Source of the DNA: Ursus arctos
Taxonomy: Eukaryota; Chordata; Mammalia; Carnivora; Ursidae
NCBI RefSeq assembly: GCF_023065955.2
Contig: NW_026623100.1
Coordinates: 69,816,727-69,880,726, forward strand
Reading direction: 5' to 3'
DNA length: 64,000 nt
Positions within the stretch are counted from its first letter, which is position 1. Each line of letters starts with the position of its first letter. Of the stretch, positions 37,201-49,200 are shown one piece after another. A program made the position numbers and the translations under genes. The notes under the pieces are model-generated. The model saw nothing but the letters and a program-made list of their open reading frames with translations. It did no database searches and was not told the origin of the DNA.

Positions 37201-40200
37201 AAGTAACTGGGGGATTCTAGTATATTCACACAAAGAGGTTTTATGCACGACAACCTGAATTTGAAAGCCATCTAGCTTTCCTCCATCATAAGTGAACTAT
37301 CGTAATAGTCCACCATATGTGCATAGTACTGAAAAGATTACAAAGGGCTTTTAGGGATCCAAGGCCAGCTCTGTGAGATCAGCAGAAAGGGTACCATTAT
37401 CCTCACTATACAGATAACATCACTGAGGCTTAGAGAGGCATAGACACACAACATCACCACTCAGTGGAAGCTTAAACTATAGCCCAAGATTACTGCCCCC
37501 CACACCACACTCTTTTCACATACCCAATTGTCTCATTTCAGTTTAGCAAATAAGAAGTATCAAGTGAGTCACATATGTGTAAGAGGCTACACTAGGTGCA
37601 ATGAGAAGATAAAAACCAGATAAGGTGTCATCCTTCCTCCCAGGAAGAGCATGTAGGCACTGCCCACTGAACAAACTAATTATATAAGCAGAATTGAGGT
37701 GTGTTCTTTGAGATGGACATAAGGGACTGGCTCCTGGAAGGGTTTTGAATGGATTTGAGTGTTTGATGGGTAGAGATAAAAAGCACAATTCCAGATACAG
37801 GGAGCAGCATGGGGAAAAGACGGTGTGGGCTTGGGAATGGGGCACCTGCGCCACTGCTTGGAAGGTCGGAGAGCAGGGAACTTTGAGTTCTTGATGTCTG
37901 ACTGTGGGGGCGTTGTCTTTGCTCTTCATTTTAGTGATGGCCGGATCAAATACACATTGAACAAGAACAGTGTGAAAATTGAGATTCCTTTGCCTTTTGG
38001 TGGAAAATCCTCCAAAGATCTAAAGATGTTAGAGACTATTCGGACACCAGACCTCAACTTCAAGTCCGTAGGATTCCACCTGCCGTCCCGGGAATTCCAA
38101 GTCCCCACTTTTACCATTCCCGAGTTGTACCAACTGCGAGTGCCTCTGTTGGGTGTTCTAGACCTCTCTACAAATATTTACAGCAATTTGTACAACTGGT
38201 CCGCCTCCTACACTGGTGGCAACACCAGCACCAACCACTTGAGCCTTCGGGCTTGGTACCACATGAAGGCTGACTCTGTGGTTGACTTGCTGTCCTACAG
38301 TGTGCAAGGTGAGCCGTGGTCAGGTAGCGGGTACACAGGGAGAATTCACTGCAGGCTCTGACGGGATAGCCTCCTCTGGGAAGAAAAAGACTTGGGTTTT
38401 CTTACTGATATTTAGAAGCCTATTCATTCATCCATTCAACTAATAGATATATTCATTAAACGTATAATATGTACCAAGCATTCTACTGGGGCAGCAACAG
38501 AGAAAGCAGACAACTAAACTGGTAATGAAAATTCAGCATAGGAGGTGCTATGATAGGATGTAATGGAAAAGTATAAGGCGCAGAGAAGCACTTGATAAGG
38601 GAACCCAATAAGATCTGTGGTGGTCAGGGAAGGCTTTTGCTGTCAGACTTCATGCTTGTGTTATGGATGGAGGAGAATGTTGCACGACTAACCCAGATCA
38701 GGGGGACTTTATTTATTTTGGGGAGGAGGTGCTTTATTACTGAAAGGCTTTCAACATAGAAATTGCTATGGGAATTTATTATTTAATTTAACTAATGTGT
38801 TCCAATTTTTATGTCAGGATCTGGAGAAACAACGTATGACCACGAGAATACGTTCACATTATCATGTGATGGGTATCTACACCACAAATTACTGGATTCA
38901 AATATGAAATTCAGTCACGTGGAAAAAATTAGAAATAATCCAGCCTCAAAAAGTTTGCTGACATTTAATGCTTCTAGTGCCTGGGGACCTCAGATGTCTG
39001 CTTCAGTACATTTGGACGCAAAAAAGAAACATCATTTGTATGTCAAGGAAGCCAAGATTGATGGGCAGTTTAGAGTCTCTTCATTCTACGCTGAAGGCAC
39101 ATATGACCTGTCTTACCAGAGGGATTCTACCACTGACCAATTAAGTGGAGAGTCCAACCTGAGGTTTAACTCCTCCTACCTCCAGGGTACCAACCAGATA
39201 ACAGGAAGATATGAGGATGGAGCTCTCTCCTTAACCTCCACCTCGGATCTGCAAGATGGCATCATTAAAAATACTGCTTTCCTGAGATATGAGAACTATG
39301 AGCTGATCCTGAAATCGGACACCAATGGGAAGCATGAGGACTTTGCCGCTTCTAACAAAGTGGATATGAGCTTCTCTAAGCAAAATGCATTGCTACGTTC
39401 TGAGTATCAGGCTGATTACAAGTCATTGAGATTCTTCACCCTGCTTTCTGGATCACTAAATTCCCATGGCCTTGAATTAAATGCTGATATTTTGGGCACT
39501 GACAAAATTAACAGTGGTGCTCACAAAGCAACACTAAGGATTGCCCAGGATGGAATGTCTACCAGTGCGACTACCAACTTGAAGTATAGCCCTCTGGTGC
39601 TGGAGAATGAGCTGAACACAGTGCTTGGCCTCTCGGGAGCATCTATGAGATTAACAGCGAATGGCCGCTTCAGGGAACACAATGCAAAATTCAGTCTGGA
39701 TGGAAAAGCTGCCCTCACAGAAGTATCATTGGGAAGTGCTTATCAGGCCATGATTTTGGGTGTCGACAGCAAAAATGTCTTCAACTTCAAAATCAGTCAG
39801 GAGGGCCTGAAGCTTTCACATGACATGATGGGATCTTATGCTGAGATGAAACTCGACTACGAGAACAACCTGAATATTGCAGGGTTATCGCTGGACTTCT
39901 CTTCAAAACTTGACAACATTTACAGTTCTGACAAGTTTTATAAGCAAAATGTTAATGTACAGCTACAGCCCTATTCTCTTGTAACTACTTTAAAAAATGA
40001 CCTGAAATTCAACGCTCTGGATCTGACCAACAGTGGGAAATTACAGCTAGAACCCCTGAAGGTGAATGTGGGTGGAAACATAAAAGGAGTCTACCAGAAC
40101 AATGAAATAAAACACATCTACACCATTTCTTATGCTGACTTATCAGCAAGTTATAAAACAGACACCGTAGCTAAAGTGCAGGGTACAGAGTTCAGCCATC

Positions 40201-43200
40201 GGCTCAACACAAACATCGCTGGGCTAGCTTCGGCCATCGACATCAGTACAAACTACAACTCGGACTCACTCCATTTCAGCAACGTTGTTCACTCTGCCAT
40301 GGCCCCATTTACAATGACCATCGATGGACATACAAATGGCAATGGGAAACTGAGTCTCTGGGGAGAACATACTGGGCAGCTATATAGCAAATTCCTGTTG
40401 AAAGCAGAACCTCTGGCCCTTACTTTCTCTCATGATTACAAAGGATCCACAAGCCACCATCTCCCGTTGAAGAGCACCATCAGTACCGGTCTTGATCACA
40501 AAGTCAGTGCCCTGCTTACTCCAGCTGAGCAGACAGGCACCTGGAAACTCAAGACCCAGCTGAACCAAAATGAGTACATCCAGGACTTCGATGCTTACAA
40601 TGATAAAGACAGAGTTGGTGTGGAGCTTAGAGGACAAGCCCTGGCTGACCTCACAATGCTAGACTTCTCGATTCAAGTGCCATTTTTACTCAATGAACAT
40701 ACCAACATAATTGATGCTTTAGGGATGAGGGATGCTGTTGGCCAGCCCCAAGAATTCAGTGTTGTTGCTTCTGTAAAATATGATAAGAATCAAGATGTCC
40801 ACACCATCAACCTCCCATTCTTTGAAATCCTGCCAGAATATTTTGAGGAGAAACGAATGGTAATTATAACAGCACTGGAAACCATACAGAGAGAATTGAA
40901 ACTCATCGATGTTGATCAGTTTGTGAGTAAATACAGAACAGCCTTGGACAAGCTCCCACAGCAAGTCGATGGTTATCTGAATGCACTCAATTGGGAGAGA
41001 CAAGTTTTGAATGCCAAGGAGAAACTAACTGCTCTCGCAGAGAACTATAGAATTACAGAAAATGATCTACAAATCGCGTTGGACAATACCAAAATCAGCC
41101 TTAATGACACACTGTCTCAGCTAAAAACATATGTGATACAATTTGATCAGTATATTAATGATAATTATGATTTACATGATTTTAAAACAGCTATTGCTAA
41201 GATTATTGATCAAATCATTGAAAAACTGAAAATCCTTGATGAACATTATCATATCAATGTAAATCTAGTAAAAACAATCCATGATGTGTGTTTGTTTATT
41301 GAAAAGACTGACTTTAACAGAATTGGAAATAGTACTGCACTTTGGATTCAAAATGTGGACGCTAAGTATAAAATCAAAATCCAGATACAAGAGAAATTGC
41401 AACAGCTCAAGACACAGATTCAGAATATAGACATCCAGCACCTTGCTGAACAGTTAAAACAACAGGTCGAGGCTGCTGATGTCAGAGATCTTTTACATTG
41501 GTTGAGAATTACAATTCCATTTCAAAGAATAAGGGAAATTATTGAGCATGTCAAATACTATGTTATAAATCTTATGGACGGTTTTAAAGTAGCTGAGAAA
41601 ATCAATGCGCTTGGAGCCAGTTCCCATCAGTTAATTAAGATGTATGAAATAGACCAATACATCCAGGTTTTAATGGATAAGTCAGTACAGTTGGCCCACC
41701 AATATAAGTTGAAGGAGACTGTTCAGAAGCTAAGCAGTGTCCTACAACAAGTTAAGATAAAAGATCACTTTGAGAAATTGGTTACATTTATTGATAATGC
41801 TATCCAGCAACTTAAAGCATTGTCTTTTAAAAAAATCATTGAACAAGTAAACAGATTCCTTGATATGTTGACAAATAGATTAAGGTCATTTGATTATCAC
41901 CAGTTTGTAGATGAAACCAATAACAAAATCCGTGAGGTGACCCAGAGACTCAACGGTGAAATCCAGGCCCTGGAACTTTCACAGAAAGCTAAAGCACTGG
42001 CACTATTTGTAGAGGACATCAAGGCCACGGTCTTAGTCCATCTGGAACACCTAAAGGGCACCCAAATAAACCTATTCTTCGATTGGTTGCAGGAAGCTTT
42101 AAGTTCAACATCTTTAACCTACATGAAAGAAAAATTCCGAGAGATCCTAGAAGATATACGAGACCGGGTGTATCAAATGGACATTCAGCAGGAAGTTCAA
42201 TGGTACCTGTCCCTGGTCGGCCAGGTTTACAGCACGCTTGTCACTTACATTTCTGACTGGTGGAGTCTTGCTGCTAAGAACCTCACTGACTTTGCAGAAC
42301 AGTATTCTATCGAAGACTGGGCTGAGAACCTGAAAGCCTTGGTAGAACAAGGGTTCACTGTTCCTGAAATCCAGACCACCTTCGGAACCATGCCTGCCTT
42401 TGAAGTCAGTCTCCGTGCTCTTCAGGAAGCTACATTTCAGACTCCAGACTTCATAGTCCCCCTGACAAATCTGAAGGTTCCATCCATTCAGATCAACTTC
42501 AAAAGGCTGAAAGATATAGAGATGCCGTCCAAGTTTGCCACACCAGAATTTACTGTCCTTAATACCTTCCATGTGCCTTCCTTTACAATTGACCTGGTAG
42601 AAATAAAAGCGAAGATCATTAGAACCATTGACCAAATGCTGCACGGTGAGCTGCAGTGGCCAGTTCCGGAAGTGGACCTGAGGGACCTGATGGGGGTGGA
42701 CACCATTCTTGCTAGCATCACTCTGCCAGACTTCCATTTGCCAGAAATCACAATTCCAGAATTCATAATCCCAAATCTCGATTTTAAAGATTACCAAGTT
42801 CCTGACCTTCACATACCAGAATTCCAGCTTCCCCACATGTCACACACACTTGATGTCCCTACTTTTGGCAAGCTTCATAGCATTTTGAAAATCCAGTCTC
42901 CCCTTTTCACATTAGATGCAAATGCTGACATTCAGAATGTAACAACTTCAGGGAACAGGGCAGAGATCACAGCCTCCCTCACCGCCAAAGGAGAGTCCAA
43001 ATTAGAAGTTCTCAATTTTGATTTTCAAGCCAATGCACAGCTTTCAGACCCTGAGATTAATCCACTGGTTATGAAGCAATCCATGATGTTGTCCAGCAAG
43101 TACCTAAAAACAGAGCACAAGAGCGAAGTGCTGTTTGTTGGAAATACTATTGAAGGAAAATCAAGCACAGTGGCAGGTTTACACACAGAAAAAAATACGG

Positions 43201-46200
43201 TGGAGCTTAGTCATGGTGCGCTCGTCAGGATAAACAATCAGCTTACTTTGGACAGCAATGCAAAGTACTTCCACAAATTGAACATTCCCAAACTGGACTT
43301 TTCCAGCCAGGCTGAGCTGCGTAATGAAATCAAGACCCTCTTGGAAGCTGGACACATAGCATGGAATTCTTCTGGAATAGGGTCGTGGAAATGGGCCTGC
43401 CACACATTCTCAGATGAAGGAGCACATGAATCACAAGCTAGCTTTACTATGGAGCGACCCATCACTTCCTTTGGATGGTCTAATAAGATCAATAGCAAAC
43501 ACCTAAGATTAATCCAAAACTTGGTTTATGAATCTGGCTTCCTCGACTTTTCTAAATTTGAAATCCAGTCACAGGTTGAATCCCAACATGTGGGGCGCAG
43601 TGTTCTAGCTGTTAAAGGCACAGCAAAGCTTGGAGAAAGGAAGGCAGAGATAACTGGCAACCATGATGCTCATTTAAATGGAAAAGTTATTGGAACTTTG
43701 AAAAATTCTCTTTTCTTTACAGCACAGCCATTTGAGATTACTGCATCCACGAACAACGAAGGGAATTTGAAAGTTAGTTTTCCACTAAAATTGATAGGGA
43801 AGGTAGATTTCCTGAATAATTACGCATTGTTTTTGAGTCCTAGTGCCCAGCAAGCAAGTTGGCAAGCAAGTGCCAGGTTCAACCAGTATAAGTACCATCA
43901 GAATTTCTCTGCTGGAAACAATGAGAACAGCACTGAGGCCCACATAGGAATAAATGGAGAAGCCAACCTGGATTTCCTCAATATTCCTTTGACAATTCCT
44001 GAAATGACTCTACCTTACACAACATTCACAACTCCCCAGGTGAAAGATTTCTCCTTGTGGGAAAAAACAGGCTTGAAGGATTTCTTGAAGACAACAAAGC
44101 AATCATTTGATTTAAGTGTAAAGGCTCAGTATAAGAAAAACAAAGACAAGCATATCATCCCAATTCCTTTTTATACAAAAGATTTCCAGGTATTGAGTAC
44201 CCCAAATGATATTTTCATTCCAGCCATGGGCAATATTACCTATGACTTTTCCTTTAAGTCAGGCATCATCACACTGAATACCGTTGTTGGACTATATAAC
44301 CAGTCAGATATTGTTGCTCATTTCCTAACTTCCTCTTCTTCTGCCACCGATGCACTGCAGTACAAATTAGAGGGCACCTCAAGTTTGACAAGGAAAAGAG
44401 ACTTGAAGCTAGCCACAGCTTTGTCTCTGAGTAATAAATTCGTGGAAGGCAATCATGACAGTACTATTAGTTTGACCAAGAAAAACATGGAGGCATCAGT
44501 GACAACATCTGCAAAAGTCCAAATTCCCATTTTGAGAATGAATTTCAAGCAAGAACTTAATGGAAATACCAAGTCGAAGCCTACTGTCTCTGCATCCATT
44601 GAATTAACGTATGATCTCAATTCCCCTGAACGGTACTCTACTGCTACAGGGACAGTCAGCCACAAATTCAACTTGGAGAGCCTCACCTCTTACTTTTCCA
44701 TTGAATCATCGACCAAAGGAGATATCAAGGGTTCAGTCTTTTCATGGGAATATTCAGGAACTATTGCCAGTGAGGCCAGCACTTACTTGAATTCCAAGAG
44801 TACTCGGTCTTCAGTGAAGCTGCAAGGGGCTTCCAAAGTTGATGATATTTGGAACCTTGAAGTAAAAGAAAATTTTGCTGGAGAAGCCACTCTGCAACGC
44901 ATCTATGGCATCTGGGAACACAACACGAAAAACAATTTACAGCTAGAGGGCTTCTTTTCATCATCTGGAGAGCATACAAGCAAAGCCACCCTGGAACTCT
45001 CCCCATGGAAAATGTCAGCCCTCATTCAGGTCCATGCAAGTCAGCCCAGTTCCCTCCTTGAAATCAATTACCTTGGCCAGGAGGTGTCCCTGAAAGCTAA
45101 CGCTGAGAACCAGAAGGTCAGCTGGAAAAGTGAGGTCCAGGTTCATTCTGAGTTCTTCCAGAACAACATACAGCTTTCCAATGACCAAGAAGAGGCACGC
45201 CTTGACATTGCAAGTTCCTTAAAAGTGTCCCTAGGGTTCCTCAAAGATACTGTCCTTCCAGTTTATGACAAGAGCTTATGGGACCTCTTAAAGCTGGATG
45301 TCACCACCAGCATTGATAGGAAACAGTATCTTAATGCTTCAACTGCCTTTGTGTACACCAAAAACCCCAATGGCTATCATTTCTCTGTCCCTGTGCAAGA
45401 ACTGGCTGATAAATTCATTATTCCTAGACTGAAACTAAATGATCTAAATTCAAGTTTTGTCATACCTACATTCCAAGTCCCATTTACAGATCTTCAGGTT
45501 CCATCCTATACATTTGATTTTAGTGAAATAAAAATCTACAAGAAGCTAAACACTTTGCCATTTGTCCTCAATATACCAACACTACCCCAAGTGAAATTCC
45601 CCAAAGTTGATGTGTTAACAAAATATTCTGAACCAGAAGACTCCTCGGTTCCCTTTTTTGAGATAACTGTGCCTGCGTCTCAGCTAACTGTGTCTCAATT
45701 AACCGTTCCAAAAAGTATTTCAGCTGACAGTGCTGTTGGGTATCTAAATGAGGTGGCCAGCAAGATTGCAGACTTTGAGTTGCCAGCCATTACCATACCT
45801 GAGCAGACTATTGAGATTCCTTCCATTAAGTTCTCTGTACCTGCTGGAATTTTCATTCCATCCTTTGGAGCACTGACTGCACATTTTGGAGTGGCCTCTC
45901 CCCTATATAATGCTACTTGGAGCGCTGGCTTGAAAAACAAAGTAGAGTACTTCGGAACATTCCTGAATTCCACGTGCAGCTCAACCATTCAGTTCCTGGA
46001 ATATGATCTAAATGGTAAGAAAATGTCCTGACTCCTCTTCTATATGCTCTACATTTGCAATGAGAGTTGTGGATAAATAACTGCATATTTTTGTGATACT
46101 GGAAGCAAAATTACTCTCCATAGCAAAATTTTAAAAAGAGAGAAAGAGAAAGATATATTCCCCACATGTAAAAACCACCCTGTAGAAAACCTACTGACAT

Positions 46201-49200
46201 TCAAGAGGAATAGATTCAAAGAAAGTATATTTTTTTCTCTGTGATGATCTTAGGACTAATAATGTCTCCTTCTAACTTTTTTTTTTTTTTTTTGGTTAAA
46301 CATGGACTGCATGTTTCAAACATGTAAAGCCTTTAATTAAGATAGACTTCTCCTGGCTTTCAGAATGAAACTACTTATGTCCTTCAGTTATTAATCTAAC
46401 GAAATATAACATTTCTCCTCTACAGTTGTGGGAACACACAAAATCGAAGATGGCATGTTAGTCTGTAGGACGAAGGGAACATTTGCACACCGTGACATCA
46501 GTGCAGAATATAAAGAAGATAGCAAATATCGAGGACTTCAGTATGGAACTTTTATGGAAATCTCATCTCTTTTCAAATCATTGTGATTTTTTTTTCCATC
46601 TTCATACACCTTTCCTGACGGCTTATTTGCTTTTCTGCTTCCAGGGACTGGAAAAAAGAGATTCGCCTTGACATCACCAGCCCAACATTCACTGATGTCC
46701 ATCTGTACCACCAACTAAGTGAGAATAGCCTCTCCTCCTCTGTGGCCTCCCCAGCCATAGGCACTGTAGCCTTGGACTTGGAGGACAATAATAGTACCTT
46801 AAAATGGAACCTGTACTATCGCCCTCAGGTGAGTCCTATCTAATGGGTTACATACCCCAAAAACGGGTAGAGAATTTGGGAAGATCAATTCAATTCAATT
46901 CAATGCAAAGTATTCTCTCAAGTCTTTCCCAAAGTAGAGGAAACCAAGCAATGAGCAGGTTGAACTTTTTCTCTGAGAAACTACTCTCCAGAATGTACTA
47001 CAATAATTTCATTGATTTTAATTATTGCAGGCACACATGACATCCTATTTCCACTATTATTTTATTACTTTATGGCAAATTTAGAATGATGAGGGTTATG
47101 CCTCATCACCTAAATCATGAGCAAACTCTGCTGAGTAGATTTTTCAGATAGTGGTTTCCGGAGTTTCTGAGGCTTCAAAATTCTTCCCCACAATAGAAGC
47201 ATTAGCTGAGATATGCCAAATTTCTTTCATGTACTTTACAAGCTCTGCCAGGGCCGAATCAAAGATGCCATTAGTAGAGAAGAAGAAGCAATCAAGTTCT
47301 ACTATGAAAGTTTGTCACACGATTGGAGAATATAATGGCTCCTGATACTGGTATTCCTGATTCTAGCAGATCTCTGCTAGATGGGCTCTGGATTTTTTCC
47401 TTTTTGCTACTTCTCCTTTCTCTGAAGTATCTTCTCCTGTCTCTTCCTCCACTTTCTCCTCCCCCTGCCCATCTTCCTCCCCTTCTTCTAATCTTCAGTC
47501 CTAGGAAGGCCTTAATGGTAAGTGTTACTGTGTAAATGCCATGCATAATTTTATCCTTCCTGGGGCATATGATAATGAGGAATTAACAACAGTGAACTTG
47601 TTTAACCATAAGACAAACACATGAACTGACATATGAAAGATAGATTCCCTTCAGAATATGAAAGATCCCCTGATCTTTACTTTTAACTGCTAATGAAATT
47701 TTAGTGTAGTATATTATGTAATCAGGATAATTGAAAACATGTTCTTTTCATCCTTTTGTTTTGTTTTATTTTAGTCCTCTCTAGATAAAAAACTTAACCT
47801 ATTCAAAACTGAGTGGAAGTATGAGGAACCTGGTGAGAAACATCAGATCAAAGTCAGCTGGGAAGAGGAGGCAGCAACTGAACTACTAAGCACTCTCAAA
47901 GACAATGTGCCCAAGGCCACAAGGGTTCTTTATGACTATGCTAACAAGTACCACCAGGAGCACACAGGACTCAATCTGAGAGATGCTTCTTTAAAACTGA
48001 GAGGAAGTCTGCAGAACAGCGCTGAGTGGGCCTATCAGGGTGCCATGAGGCATATTGATGAGGTGGACATAGGGTTCCAGAGGGTAGCCAGAGTCACCAC
48101 TAGAACCTACCAGCAGTGGAAGGACAAGGCCCAGGATCTGTACCAGGAACTGTTACTGGCTCAGGGAGACCAAGCTGATTTCCAGGGACTCTGGAATGAG
48201 ATGTTTAATAGAGTAATAGGAGTTACTCAGGAATACAATATCATAGTCAGTCGTCAAATTGACTCATTGATTGATTTCCTGAAGTTCACCAGATTCCAAC
48301 TCCCAGGAAAAGCTGGGACATACACTAAAGATGAAGTCTGCAGTGTGGTCATGAGGGAAGTAGGGCAGGTGCTGTTCCAGGTATATTCAAAAATCCATAG
48401 CGGGTTAGAAATACTGTTTTCCTATTTCCAAGACCTGATGGAGAAATCTGAATTAACCAAGGACCTAGAAATTAAAATTCCTTTTGATTCAAAGAGATTT
48501 AAACTAATAGATGTAATCTCAGAGTCTGGGACAATGTTGGAACATTTTTCGGAAAAGCTACAGGATATATTTAATAACCTTCGGTCTCGCAATACTACAG
48601 AGATGCTAAGGGATCTTCAGAGCTATTTACAAAGAACTTCCCAAGAGATAGAAAATGATATTCAAGTCCTCAAGAGGATAAAATTTCGTTCTCTCATTGA
48701 TCATATTCAATACAATGCCAACGGAATCTTCAATGAATCTATTCCATATGTTCTTGCACCCGTGGAACTTATGTTTGGCAAGTTTAATAGATTTGTTGAA
48801 AAACAACTTCATGAAGCTTCTCAACAGTTACAGAAGCGCCATCAGATCATAAAGGATCTTCACAAAGAATATGTTGATCCAAGTGTGGTCAGCTGGACAG
48901 GGAGGTTTTATGAACTTGAAGAAAAGATTATCAGCTCACTCAAGAACCTAATGGATGTCCTTAACGACGTGCACGCCAGTTACACTGTCGGTAGTATTTA
49001 CTTGGTTTCCCACATCTCAGATCAAGTTCAGCAGTTTGTGCAGAAAGATATCCAGGAATACCTTAGCATCCTTACTGATGCAGATGGAAAAGGGAAAGAA
49101 AAGATTGCAGAGCTTTCTACCAGTGCTCAGGAAATAATTAAAAGCTGGGCCATTGCAATGAAGGAAATCATTTCTGATTACCGCCAGCAGTTCACATATA

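Noticed and set aside
37825..37934. Extension of exon 25 upstream to an in-frame ATG
   Set aside because: Homology starts at DGRIKYT and a good TTTTAG acceptor is present; the upstream part is intron.
42147..42836. 229-codon minus-strand open frame opposite exon 26
   Set aside because: Mirror of the strongly conserved APOB coding strand; a shadow of real coding sequence.
44150..44190. The short A-B spacer as an unrecognised intron or frameshift
   Set aside because: No frameshift is needed, the reading frame is continuous on both sides, and no intron is known here in mammals, so an in-frame deletion is the simplest reading.
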